This document shows, one piece after another, positions 31,302-43,145 of a DNA stretch of 64,000 nucleotides. Below the pieces are notes generated by a model, which was not told where the DNA came from, searched no databases, and worked only from the letters and a program-made list of their open reading frames with translations. The translations under genes were made by a program, and so were the position numbers. How positions within the stretch are numbered: position 1 is the stretch's first letter; every line of letters begins with the position of its first letter. Origin of the DNA: Calliopum simillimum. Its lineage: Eukaryota > Arthropoda > Insecta > Diptera > Lauxaniidae. Where the stretch lies: the NCBI GenBank assembly GCA_951812925.1, contig OX638372.1:52822028-52886027 (forward strand). The letters run 5' to 3'.

Positions 31302-31660
31302 CTGGTTCTAAATCCTTAAAAGTTGACCAAAAAAGTTTTTTTAATTTAACTTTTTATGGACTGTATTGTCTAACTGATATTCATTGACCTCAAAAAATCA
31401 ATAAGAAAGATCCAGCTATTCCTACAACACTCTTGGGATCTCTCCAAAATTGTGTGGTTACTGTAAAACTAAACCGATTTGAATGTTTGAATATGGAATC
31501 TTTGTGTAAAAGATAGACCTATCGAACCTTTAAACTGAAAACATGCAAAAAGTTATACTTTTTTGAAAATTATGATTAACTAAAAATCAAATTCTTTTAT
31601 AAAATCAGTTAGCAATGATTGACTTGTGGCATTACTAAAACTCTAAAATTTTAAAAAATA
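31302..31660. mobile_element. TIR DNA element G, copy 2 (reverse, partial)
   Basis: Begins CACTGGTTCTAAATCCTTAA then AAGTTGACC and follows the complement of 2140-2494, including CATTGACCTCAAAAAAT, AAGATCCAGCTATTCCTAC, GTGGTTACTGTAAAACT and ATCGAACCT. Similarity fades after about 31660 and the opposite TIR was not found. Confidence 0.65.
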
Positions 31661-33284
31661 TTTATATGGGCAAATAGCGATACTGAGCTGAATTTATACA
31701 ATTTTGGATGACGGATATGAATCATTTTCATTGTACAGGTGTATGCTAACATGTTTATGAGACAAAAAATCTGATGTGAAGCTTGTACGAATATATATAA
31801 CCATTTGAATGATCAGTTTATTCAAATTTGCCGTGTCTGTTGTAATATTTTAAGATTATATCTGTATGCTGTACTCACGCCGTGTACTTTAGAATGTTGG
31901 TTTTCAGTAAAAACTCTACTGAATCGATAACCCTTTTGAATAGGATAATGCAAATATATGTGCGTAGCTTCTATAAAAAACTACAGGGTGCTAAAGAAGC
32001 GTCCGTCGATTTCAAAATTTTTCATATGCGAGTCTTTAAAACAACTTTACAGCCACGCCGTCTAGAATTTTAGGATTTTCATGGTGGGGTTAAATTGATT
32101 TTTTAAAACAGAAAAGATCTACGAAAACTAAATTAGTGTGCCATGCACCGTTTTTGTTATACAGGGCTAAATGTTCGAGGCAAAAAAACGTAAATGTGAC
32201 TGAAAAATCGTTTAAGCCGACGACACATTTCTTCCTATTGTGGTACAAATATAAAACCATGCGGCGTTGGCTAATTCTACACGAATTTTTCGATTTTTGA
32301 CAATCAAACTATTTTTGGATTTTCTTATTTTTGTTTTTTTTATTTTTGAAAACCAAAAAATCGCTCCAAAAATTCTGAAAAATTTTACACATGTTCTTCG
32401 ATCAATTATAAGCACTTTTTTAAATAACATTTCTTCATCAAGTGCTTTAATTTGTAGTTTAAAAATATATTGTGGTTTTAATTTAATAATAGTTTAATTT
32501 TTTAACTCGAAAATTAAGCACTTTACGAAAAAGTTATAGAAAAAAAGTGCTTAGAATTGCTTAAAATTAATATATTTTTAACATATTAACATATTCTTGT
32601 CTGTGTACGGTCATAATAAAACGTTTATATATGATATAAAACTGTAAAGTAATAATAAAATAATTTATTTCATTCAAAATGGTTTATTTTTTACGCCGCG
32701 TAACTTAAATGCTTAACGTTAACGATTTTTTTACTCCCAAAACACATCTCTTGACGGTAAAACACGAGAAAACCATGTGCCTTAAAAATTTTTACGATTT
32801 CTTTTTTTTTCAAAATGTTAAAAATTTTTGGGATTTGCCCATATATCTAGAGAACATGATTGACGGAGCACCTTTTCCGCACTGGCCCATTTAGAGTATG
32901 TGAAAATAAAAGTTTCCTTAGAGCCGCTCTTAGTTAAACTCTAAAATCGACTTCTTGCAGATAAACAGTTGACTTTAGAAAGATGGTTTATAAAGAAAAA
33001 TATAGCAGAATAAAATTTGTTACACTTATTAAAGGTCTAGAGAGCAAACTTTTCACTTGAGAGCAATAAGTTCAAGAACAATAATGTAGAAAATCAGCAT
33101 CTTCAAAAGCTATGAACTGAATGACTTCCAAAGATTTTGTGATTTTTTGAGAGAAGCTCGAAAAACTTACAGAAAAACATTGATTTTTTGATGCTTAGAA
33201 CTACATTCATCCACCGGACGGAACATGATTTTGAGAGTTTTGTTTCAAATCAAGTATACACTCATAGGCATAAGTATTTTGACA
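31661..33284. other. Spacer, AT-rich
   Basis: Several short open frames (for example 31882-32073 and 32267-32497) lack recognisable domains and are Phe/Leu/Ile/Lys-rich. No repeat partner found. Nothing supportable as a gene. Confidence 0.3.
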
Positions 33285-33425
33285 AAAAATTACAACAAGT
33301 CAGAAAATCAGTTTTTCTCCATAACTCCTTAGGGGTGAATTGTAGCCCCCAGGTGCAATTTTTTGTTAGTTTTGGAGTTCTCTATCACCTCGTAACCTTA
33401 TGCATTACATCCTGTATATCATTTT
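33285..33425 (+). repeat. Dispersed repeat family E, copy 2
   Basis: Direct relative of 25595-25735; shares ACAAGTCAGAAAATCAG, CTCCTTAGGGGT, GCCCCCAGGTGCAATTTTTT and CTCTATCACCTCGTAACCT. Confidence 0.65.
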
Positions 33426-34699
33426 CTATTTAAGATATCCTTGCTATTAATGTTGTATTCGTAAGCTTTTAGCTTTTAGCTTTTTTTATTTTTTTGTCAT
33501 TTTCCCCTCTTATACAAACATTCGCACAGTGTGTGCCATTTTATATCCTTAATGTTGTTTTCTTTTTTTCGTTTTCCGTTCATCTAATTGAATTATTAAG
33601 CATGTGCTTAAAGATACAAAGTACTCATAGATACCGTTACCTCTTTGCTGCTGTTTGTCAGTTGTTGTTTTTTTTTATCTTTTTTGACAAACGCTTACGC
33701 ATCAACAAATCGATGATGTGCTACACGTGTGTATCTGTATCTGTTACTGAAGCTGAGCCATTCCCAATACAGTCCTGCTGTTATTGGCGCTACATGATGC
33801 GCGTCAGTTATTTTCATCGTGATTTAAGCCAATGTATACCTATGAGTAGGAATGTACATACAGATACAGATACTCGTGTTTTGCATTTTTTTTTTTTTTT
33901 TCTATTTTTACACAGCTTTTGCTGATTTTGACAGATTTTGTTTATTCTCATGCGACGCTGAGATAAGGACACACACACACACCTGCAAAGTTACATAAGT
34001 GTTTATATGTATTGTATTCATAACTGTGCGTGAGCTGCTTATCAGTTGAAATTGATTTTTGGATAGTAGATACATTTGCTCTTTTTTTTTTTTTGTTTGG
34101 TACGATTTTGTTGTTGTTTGTACTTTTTGTTTACTGGCAAGTTGAGTTTTATTGTTGTTGTTGGTATCTATTATTAAGTTAAATACCGCAGTCATCCTGG
34201 CACGTGTATCAGACAGTTTGGTGTTACTAACCGGCAAAAGAAACCATTTAGCCAATAATTCTAGGAAAGTCCTATTTTTGCGTTAACAGCTTAATGGTAA
34301 TAAATATGGCCTATACACTCGCATATTTTAAGTTAGCCATAACCAATTTTAAATATTGTAAAATACATTCGAAATTTTTATGTTAAACGCAAAATAATTT
34401 TCCATCGGTCACTATCAAAAAAACCAAAATTAATAAAAAAGGCAATCTGATGTGCTTTAATACTGGACAGTGCCCGAAGAGTTCTAAAGAAAATGCTTCA
34501 ACTACTTTTCCAAAATGTTCCTCTGCTATCATAACTCCCCTATGTGCAAAAACCCGATTTTGATTTTGAATTTTGCGAAATAAAAACTGTAGAACTATTT
34601 CAATAGAACAGAGAACTCTAGAAAACTTTTCGGTTTTCGAAAATTGCAGCGCCAACTTCTCACAGTTTTGTATAAAGACAAGATTATAACAAAAAAATC
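33426..34699. other. Spacer, possibly host intronic
   Basis: From 33700 to 34250 the base composition is less AT-rich with (CA)n (33971-33980), (GTT)n and T runs; it has no partner elsewhere in the window. Open frames of 107-143 codons here (33494-33925, 34383-34706) show no domains and start at non-ATG or weak ATG positions. Could hold regulatory sequence. Confidence 0.3.
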
Positions 34700-35490
34700 T
34701 CAACAAAAACTGAAAATATGGGTTATCCTAGAGGATTTTGTCATTATTATTATTTCTAGAATATATTGTAGACCAAAATATTGAAAAAAACCTGTTTTTG
34801 TCAGTTTTTTATAACTTTAGGTTAGGTATCTCCGAGAAAAAAAGATATCGACATTATATAAATAAGATTTTAAAGAAAAAGATTAGAACTTTCAATTACT
34901 TTATCAGATTTTACGGAAGAACGATATGTTGCACCATACCTTTTGGTAAGGTTGAATTCGAATTCGATATTGCAAAACACATCGCAAATGATTACACTGG
35001 TACACAGAAAAAAAAAAAAAAAAACAAAGTAGTTTGTACATTTAACCAGACACATCTATCCATATGTATTTTGGTGCGCTGAGTCTGAATCCGTGGTCAG
35101 TATCAGTCATATATCCTCAAAATTTCCACATATCATTGCTTGTATTTAGTTCAAATAGCCATAATCAAACTTTTCCAATTGAACTCTTATTTTCCTAGTT
35201 ATCTACCTTTGAAGTTAAGAGATATCATTTTTATAGTATGTGTCATATCGGATTAACGCTACAAGTATAATGTAGTCCTTTGTATGAGGGTTGAGATGCG
35301 TTTACTTCAAAAGGTGATATCTCTGAAAGTAAGAGCCCAATCAGAAAAGATTGAAGGTATAGTTTGCTAAGAAAGATTATGGCTATTCGATACAATTGAA
35401 AAAATAGAACCACAGATTTTCCTGGAACTGCGCTATAAGCCTGAAAACAGCGCATTCTGCGAATTCAAGTAAGGATATCTTGAAATTTTG
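34700..35490. repeat. Degenerate relative of the TIR element at 39345
   Basis: The block TTTAGGTTAGGTATCTCCGA then GAAAAAAAGATATCGACA (34818-34854) and TTTACGGA (34911) recur at 39870-39905 and 39960-39970 as TTTAGGTTAGGATATCTCCG, AAGATATCGACA and TTTACGGATATACG. Shorter inverted matches inside 35090-35480 (TCCTCAAAATTTCCA/TTGAAATTTTGAGG) suggest an eroded foldback structure. Confidence 0.5.
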
Positions 35491-35502
35491 AGGGTATACT
35501 TA

Positions 35503-36716
35503 GGCTGCTATACATATTTCTGGCCTAGGCAACACTTAATGTCAGTAGCTAAAATCTGGCAACACCATTATAAAGTTTGAAATTTTTTTGCATAAACTTA
35601 CTCAGAACGTTTTGACGTACGACCATCATTTGTGTTGTTTACAGTGACTTGAAAAAATCAATTTGGCAAAAAAATTAAATTAACTAGTGAACATTTTCGC
35701 GCGATCATTTTTCACAACTTTCGACGTTGATTATCACGACAAGAGTGCATCGATGAACTTAAACCTTTGTATGGCGATTAAGCACCATCCTATAGCACTG
35801 TGAAAAACTGGTGTAATGAATTCAATCGTGGCCGACGCTCGCCCAAAGACGAATTCGATAACGCAAAATCGTCATGTGACATACCGTGAGATAGAAGCAT
35901 TCTTGGGCATTTCTCCCACTAGCATACATTCGACATTGCATGAACACCTGGCCGTAAAAAAATTTTTGTTCTCGTTGGATTCCGTACAATTTGACAATCG
36001 CTCAAAAAAAGAATCGTATCGATTGGTGCAAAGAAATGTTGAAAAAATACGATCGCGGTGCTTCAAAAGACGTTTATAAGATCGTCACAGGTGACGAATC
36101 ATGGATCTATGCATATAAGCCCGAAACAAAACAGCAATCGACCATGTGGGTCTTCGAAGACGAGCCAAATTCAACGAAAGTTGTTCGTGGAAGAAGCACT
36201 TCGAAGCAAATGGTTGCCTGTTTCTTCGGCAAAACTGGTCATGTGGCGACTGTTCTGCTTTAGCAACTTAGGACGGTCAATTCTGAGTGGTACACTAAAA
36301 TTTGTTTGCCTGAAGTCTTCGGAGAAATTCAAAAAACGAACAAGAGAAGACGAATCATTTTTCACCATGACAATGCGAGCTCTCACACATCGGCTCAAAC
36401 CAGCGCCTTTTTGACCGGCCAAGACGTCGAATTGATGGGTCATCCGCAGTACAGCCCTGACTTGGCATTCAATGACTTCTTTTTATTCCCGCACATCAAG
36501 AAAAAAATGCATGGTCAACGATTTGCCAGAAGATGCTGTTGAAGCGTTCAAAAACCATGTGTTGGAGGTGTCTCAATCGGAGTGGAAAAAGTGCTTCGAC
36601 AACTGGTTTGAGCGCATGCAAAAGTGTATAAATCATGCTGGAGAAAAACAATAAAACCATTTTTGATGATAAATATTCGCATTTTCATTATTAGGCCAGA
36701 AATATATATAGCAGCC
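35503..36716 (+). pseudogene. mariner (DD34D) element with both TIRs, copy 1
   Basis: Inverted ends GGCTGCTATACATATTTCTG and CAGAAATATATATAGCAGCC, with TA before the left end. A transposase can be followed in pieces. Near 35816-35990: RHVTYREIEAFLGISPTSIH, the second HTH; a 66-nt deletion relative to the copy at 45.6 kb removes part of the linker, and the frame then shifts. 35991-36263: TIAQKKNRIDWCKEMLKKYD and the first catalytic Asp in VTGDESWIYAY. 36306-36542: HHDNASSHTSAQTS with the second Asp, and YSPDLAFNDFFLF with the third, 34 residues apart. The usual Pro is Phe. The last piece (36472-36654) runs to a stop after NHAGEKQ. Several frameshifts and a stop make it inactive; length (1.2 kb) is close to an intact mariner. 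Confidence 0.85.
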
Positions 36717-37084
36717 CACGTATGAGAAATTTTGACCTCGTATTTGGATTCAGCGCATCGAAATACATATGAATAGGTATGTCTGGTGCAGAACACTTTA
36801 ATTTTTTTTTTTTCGTGAGCTGGTGCTATTTTTATTTATTGTATTTTCATTGGTTTAACCGTGGTAGCGTATTTATTATTTAGGGGTGTGGTATCGCATA
36901 CTTCAAGACATTCTTCTTAAAGGTTTGTTTTTTTTTTCCATACAGAATTGTATAAAAATCGATGAAGTGGTTTAGCAGTGACACTGAATTTCACACAAAA
37001 AAATAAAAGTATGAAGGTCATGTTACCACTCCTTAGTGTTAATTCGATCTCCAAGCAAAATTTCTAAAAATCAATTACTGGTTT
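36717..37084. other. Spacer
   Basis: AT-rich, T runs at 36808 and 36932; nothing recognised. Confidence 0.25.
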
Positions 37085-37580
37085 TACTGCCTAAGTGAAG
37101 TTCAGTTAGATTATCTCAAAAAATTGTTTTCAGTATAGCACTTTGAAGCTTTTGCTTATATGGGAGGTGTCACGCCCTCTTGTACGAGTTCGCTCAGTTT
37201 TATTTGAGAGCATGTGCTTACAATTCGTAGTATTTGTGTGTATTTCGGTTGCATAGTCCTGAAAAATACTCTTAAAGTTGCATTTTGAATATATTTTTGA
37301 TATGGCGGTAGGCGTGTCTGTTGACTGATTTCGCTCAATTTCAATCACTCGAGCTAACTTTTATGGCAAAGCCACTGTATCAAATTTCATTGAATTATCT
37401 TGCTTAGTTTTTCCGTAAAAAATATTTTCACAGACAGACAGCCTGCCAGCCAGCCAGACGGACATGTCTGTATCGACTCAGGAGGTGACGCTGATCAAAA
37501 ATGTATATACTACTCTATACCTCCCTCTCTGCGTTAGAAACGGAAGGACAAAGTGAATATACCTTGGGTGTAGGGTATAA
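37085..37580 (-). repeat. Family A, reverse copy, 3'-truncated
   Basis: GTGTAGGGTATAAAAA at its 5' end (37569-37584) and CTTGTACGAGTTCGCTCAGT, GGAGGTGTCACGCCCTC and GCGGTAGGCGTGTC inside, as in the 24.3-kb copy. Confidence 0.75.
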
Positions 37581-39344
37581 AAACAGACGGAACCGATTAG
37601 CTTTAACTATTTATGTACGGAGTGGATAGTAATCGGTCAAACACCGACAATTTTACGAACTTTAAAATCAAATAAATCGTTAATTTTAAACTTGGAGTAT
37701 GTTCATATAGGGCCAAAAGTAATGTCATATACATTATGTGCCATAATAATCGGTTATATGACTTATATCATTTTTTCATTTTAATATCATCAATTTCACA
37801 TAATTCCGTAAGCTTTTTATAAAAACAAATCACAATTTTATTCATTTCTAACTTTTTGCTAACTTCCAAAATTATCGGCTCAAATAATTCACATGGTTTT
37901 CCAAAATTCAAAAAATTTCAGTAGAAGAGTTGTTCAGAACAGTCCTCGTAAAATTAAATTTTTTGGTGTTCTACCCACCCTCAATAGATTCTTTAAAATT
38001 TAGACAAAAAATTTTAGTAACTGAGTTATTTGCATATTAAGACTTTAAGACAAAGTTTTATTATGCATAAATATTTTGTAGGTTTTTTGATTTTTTGACA
38101 AAGCCAAAGATATCACCTTTTCCTTTTTATATTTGTCTGCACAAATTTATATATGTACCACCTACACACACAAAAACACTGTCTAATTTTAGCTTGTAAC
38201 CCTAAGCACAACAGGGCGTATGAGTGATATATTTTTTTTTATTGAAAAATTCAATTAGACACGTACAAAATGTACATAAGTACATAGGTTACAACTTGTT
38301 ATGTGGCGCTATAAAAGGTGCTACCTAATTTTTTTATATACCAGACGACACCAATTAAGCCGCTTTTAAGGATGCCACTGAAAAACGTATAAAAAATACA
38401 ATATTTAGTAAATAGGTATAAAAAATGTAAAGCGCAAGCATTGTGCCACAGTAAACAAGTTGTGCAGGTTAATGAAAGAACAAAATTTTGCAATATTCAG
38501 CTTTAAAATTTAAAAATGTTGTAGAAATAACATAAAAATATTTATAATTTTATAGAAATAAATATTTCAATTTAACAATAATTAATTTAAGTTGTCAAAT
38601 TTTAAAATGTTTTTTTATTATTTTCATGTGTAGGCTTTCATTGTGTAAATTTTAAATTAATACATTATTTTTACATAAAATTATATATAGCATACCTTTC
38701 ATGTTATACGATAATTAAAATAACAAATTAAAACAACAATAACATTAATTATGCAATGCAACAACAATATACAAAATATTATCAGCTCATGCTAAATGAA
38801 AAAAGGGTCACAAAACTGCAATCACAAGCAAACTCGCATATGTTATTTGCCACAAGCCACAAGTCGTGAGTTTTTTTGAATTCAAATTTACAGCTAATTG
38901 ATGACACAAAAAACAAAATTTAAATAAAAATCATACGAAATGACTCAAACACCCACGTTCAAAACTTACACTCATTGTTACACAGTGAAAATTTCCAAAA
39001 CAAAAATAGATGATTACGAATTGCTGTTTAGTAATTTGTGATAAAATTAAGTTCCTATCACATATCCGTAAGCATAAGTCATAAGTGTGACGTAATTAAC
39101 AATACGGGCTTACGAAACAGGCAAAGTAGAGGCCTACGCGTACCCTAAGGGCGCTACAAAAACGAAACTAAGTAAGTAAATTGGAACAAACAGAGTCTGA
39201 TATGAATGCGACACAGACAAAGAGAAATTGAAGATATATTGAGTGGATTCGAAGATCTTTAGAAATTGAGAATTAAAATGTAAAAATGCAAAATTTAAAA
39301 CTAAAAACTAAAAATTAAAACCGCTCACTTTTCGCTCGTTCCAA
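37581..39344. other. Spacer, AT-rich
   Basis: No partner repeats and no gene recognised. 38160-38500 and 38760-39190 have slightly higher complexity and may be host intron. Confidence 0.3.
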
Positions 39345-40240
39345 GGTAGTTTCACTAGACCTCGACACGGTGCTCTTAAACAGTCGATAGGTTTTTTGGC
39401 TATGTGGAGAAAATCTGTGAATGGGGTTTCATTTGTATTAGCTAAGTGGTCTGAAAAATGCAAACCCCGAAATCGTAGTTGATCATCCCCGCGAAATATC
39501 GCAAAAATACATATCCCATATAAAAAAAAAAAAAAAATCGGAAAAAAAACACAACAAACAAATATAAAAATAGATATATTTAATGTATTTTGCAATGCTG
39601 AATCTGAATCCGGCCTTAAAATTGTTATATCTCATACGGTTTTTGAGATATCTTAGCCTAAACAAGGAAAAAAGACCGTTTTTGCTATATTTTTAAGCTA
39701 TATAACTAGAATATAGAACATTCATACGCAGAATTCGATACATTATCTAAAAGCTCCAATCTTTTTCTTTAAAATCACATTTAAATTATATCAATAGCTT
39801 AATTTTTCTCCGAAATATCGTAGACTGAAATAGTGACAAAACACGTTTTTTGCACTTTTTTAACTTTTTAGGTTAGGATATCTCCGAGAAAAATAAAGAT
39901 ATCGACAATATTTCAAATAGGTTTAGAGAATTAATAAGAGCTTTCCATTTCTGCATCAGAATTTACGGATATACGTCCTGTTATATAGCTCCAAAATACA
40001 GCAATAAAACATAGCATCGGCTTTTTTTCCTTGTTTAGGGTAAGATATCTCAAAAACCGTATGAGATACAGCAATTCTAAGGCCGGATTTGGATTCAGCA
40101 TTGCAAAATACATTAAATAAAACTACGATTTCGGGGTTTGCATTTTTCAGACCACTAAACTAATACAAATGAAACCCCATTCACAGATTTTCTCCACATA
40201 GCCAAAAAACCTATCGACTGTTTAAGAGCACCGTGTCGAG
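39345..40240. mobile_element. TIR element, ~900 bp, with long inverted arms
   Basis: Left CTCGACACGGTGCTCTTAAA then CAGTCGATAGG; right CCTATCGACTG then TTTAAGAGCACCGTGTCGAG. Arms also pair at GAATGGGGTTTCATTTGTAT, GCAAACCCCGAAATCGTAGT, TGCTGAATC and CATACGGTTTTTGAGATATC, giving at least 330 bp per arm. Interior contains CTCCGA and GATATC words shared with the 34.7-kb block. No transposase motif. Confidence 0.8.
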
Positions 40241-40440
40241 TTGCAAAATTTCACCAAATTAGATGAGATATAACCTGATAATTGAATCAGCTTGATGGTT
40301 TTTGCCAACTCCCAACTTGCTTGTCGCCATATTGTTTTTTTCAAAAACACCGATCGGCATTCGAAAGTCGACATTTCAACAAAAAAGAAAATGAGCTATC
40401 ATATGGCTTATTTTGAAGCATCAGATTTTGGAACGTCCTA
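40241..40440. other. Short spacer
   Basis: Nothing recognised. Confidence 0.25.
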
Positions 40441-40796
40441 ATATATAAAAACGAATGTTTGTATGTCTGTCTGTATATTCCTTATAGACTCCCAAACGGC
40501 TGGACCGGTCACAGTGAAAATTTATATTTAGAGGTTTTTGAGTACGGCGCGTGTTTCCGCATCATTAGTTTTTCGGTTTTTGTTTTTCACCCAAGGGGCC
40601 CCCTTAGAATGCCGAAGCCAAAAATTTTTTTCTTTTTTTTTTTATGTTTGCCACGCGATTCATGACTTTTTGCAACAATTGAATGGAAAAAAATTTTTTT
40701 AACCAAGAATCCCCATTTTAACGACATTTTAGTTGAAAATAATTTTGCCGGAGATAAAAATTAAAAAAAAAAATTTTTCACCCAAGGGTCACCTCT
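40441..40796 (+). repeat. Repeat with duplicated TTTTTCACCCAAGGG motif
   Basis: Begins ATATATAAAAACGAATGTTT then GTATGTCTGTCTG and GACTCCCAAACGGCTGGACC, a pattern common at the start of dispersed elements in insect genomes. TTTTTCACCCAAGGG occurs at about 40585 and again at 40777. Superfamily not assigned. Abuts the 3' end of the RTE-like retrotransposon. Confidence 0.4.
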
Positions 40797-43145
40797 TGAA
40801 TAATTCGTACCATATTTTGTTCAGTTGAGCAAACGCGCCTTTTGATTTTGCCATTCTTGAGTTGATATCCTCTTTTGCTCCACCATCCATGGAGATAATG
40901 CTACCTAAATATGTGAAGCTATCGATGTTTTCGATGTCATCACTGCCAGCGTGATGTCATTGTTTGCGTTTAACTTCATGCTTTTAGTCTTGGATACATT
41001 GATATTTAGGCCGGCTTTTTGTGATTCCAAAACAAGATCTTCAATTTTGCTTTGCATATCTGAATGTTTGGACGATAAGAGGCAGTTGTCGTCAGCGTAG
41101 TCGAGATCTTCCAGATGTTCGGTAAAGTTCCATTGAATACCCCTTTTGGCCTTATTAAGAGCTTTATCTAAGATATCATCAAGAACGATAAGGAAGAGTG
41201 ATGGTGATAGTAGACACCCCTGCCGTACGCTTAAATTAGTGGTGAATGTCGGTGACAACAACCCGTTGTGTAACACACTGCATTTAAAGCCTTCATATTG
41301 TGCACGTACTAAGTTTATGGTCTTTGCGGCAATATCTCTTCGTTGCAGTGAAACCCAGTTGTTTTCTCGGGAGACACTGTCGAAGGCAGTGCTATAGTCT
41401 ACGAAGACAAGTTGAAGTGCAGCACGCCACTCGCATGATTGTTCGACAATTATTCTGAGGGTGTTGATTTGATCCACGCATGATCGGTTTCGCCGGGATC
41501 CTGCTTGCTGCTTTCCAATGGCCGAATTAAGTTTTTTGTTTACCCTGTTCAGTAGCACTTTCGTCAATACTTTTTATGGTACCGAGAGCAAGGTAATGCC
41601 TCTATAGTTTCGGCACTCGCTTAGGTCAACTTTTTTCGGCAATTTGACTAACATGCCATGTAGCCAATCTTCTGGCAAACGTTCTTCACTTCAGATTTTG
41701 GTGAGCAGAGGATGGAGAATTTTAGCTGATGTTATGGGGCATGCCTTTAGCAGTTCAGCTGTTATTTGATCTATACCGGCGGCTTTGTTGTTTTTCATGC
41801 TTTGGATAGCTTTCATTAATTCATCGATTGTAGGCGGTGGTGTTTGTATTCGACTACTACTGCGTGTCACTGCAGCAGTTGTAGTTGGTGATTCTGGTTG
41901 TGGGGATGTGGTAGACATGGGATTTAGTATATCACAAAAATACTCTTTCCATCGCGTAAGTCGGTCATCCGCGGATGTTAAGAAATTTCCATTTTTGTCT
42001 TTGATAGGGCAGCTCTGTTGGTGTTTTCTGCCAGATAATCTGCGGGTGATGCCGTAAAGCTGCCTGAGATTTTGAGCATTTGCAGCGCTTTCGGCTTCGC
42101 TCGCAAGGTCGTTATACATTCTTCTTTTGTCTTGTCTGCACGATCGCCTGACTTCTTTACTGAGAGAGTTAAAGACCTTTTCGGCGACGTTCTTTTGCGC
42201 TCTAGTTTTAGCGTCGTCTCTCAGTTTTTTCGCGCTTCTTCTTTTTTCAACAAGACCCCACGTTTCCTCGCTTCTTGTTCGAGGGTCGAAACCCAAGTAT
42301 TTTTTCACTGAAGTTTAAGAACGATGTCTTAGCTGCCCTCCACGACGTTTCAATACTTCCACCACAATCGAACGGAACTGCTTGAAGTTCTTCTACGAAA
42401 GATCTGCGTATCTCGTCGTTCTTAAGCTTAAGCACGTCGAATTTTTTTGCTACAGATTGTTCGCTGGGACGTTATCTAGCGGCAAATTTTAGTCTAATGA
42501 CCGTGACGAGAAGATGGTGGTCGGAAACTATGTCAGCGGCCCTCTTTACTTGTACGTCCAGTAGACTCCCTTTCCATTTTCTGCTAATGCAGAAGTGGTC
42601 GATTTGGTTTTCAGTGATGTTGTCTGGAGACACCCAAGTAGCTTTATGGCATTTTTTGTATGGGAATAGCGTACCTCCAACGACAAGACCGGCTGTATTG
42701 CAGGCGTCAATGAGAAGCTCTCCATTGTCGCTTCTCGCACCCAAACCATGTCTTCCAACCACGTGCTCAAGGTTAAGGTTTTCTGAGCCTACTTTGGCAT
42801 TTAAATCGCCCATAACCATTATGATGTCGTTCTTGTGAGCACTGTTTATTACTGCAGCGGGCTGGCTGTAAAATTCATCTTTGGTTTCTCTCTCTGCCAA
42901 CTCGGTGGGCGCGTATGCTTGGAGGATGGTAATATTTCTGGGCGCGTATGCTTGGAAGATGGTAATATTTCTTGCGGGGGTTCGAAATCTGAACCAAATG
43001 AGCCTTTCGTTTACAGGTTTCCATTCCATAACTGCCTTTACTGCAGTTTTATTTAACAAAAATCAAACTCCATCCCTGCTGATGTCATTTTGCGCTCTAC
43101 CGGAGTATAGAAATTTTTTGCCGTCAGGAAGTACATATTCGCCGA
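40797..43145 (-). pseudogene. RTE-like non-LTR retrotransposon, 5'-truncated, endonuclease-RT
   Basis: On the minus strand from about 43145: an apurinic endonuclease domain starting LPDGKKFLYSGRAQND, through IVMVMGDLNAKVGSEN-like (IIMVMGDLNAKVGSEN, about 42760-42810), FPYKKCHKATWVSPD, NQIDHFCISRKW and SDHHLLVTV near 42500. After a linker the reverse transcriptase begins at NNKAAGIDQITAELLKACP (41.75 kb), continues over in-frame stops near 41690 and 41570 (LSECRNYRGITLLSVP, then stop), and shows FVDYSTAFDSVSREN, SVRQGCLLSPSLFLIVLDDI and the catalytic LDYADDNCLL (41090-41110). It ends with SFTYLGSIISMDGGA near 40880. The protein type is the one often annotated as craniofacial development protein 2-like, which are RTE-type LINEs. 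Stops and a 33-bp duplication make it inactive. Confidence 0.85.
42905..42974 (-). repeat. 33-bp tandem duplication inside the endonuclease
   Basis: GGGCGCGTATGCTTGGAGGA then TGGTAATATTTCT is directly followed by the same 33 bp with one A/G change. In protein it repeats ITI(F/L)QAYAPRN and keeps the frame, since 33 is a multiple of three. Confidence 0.85.

Noticed and set aside
33494..33925. 143-codon frame, hydrophobic
   Set aside because: No ATG-supported start with good context, no domain, spans T runs and microsatellites; an apparent membrane character comes from base composition.
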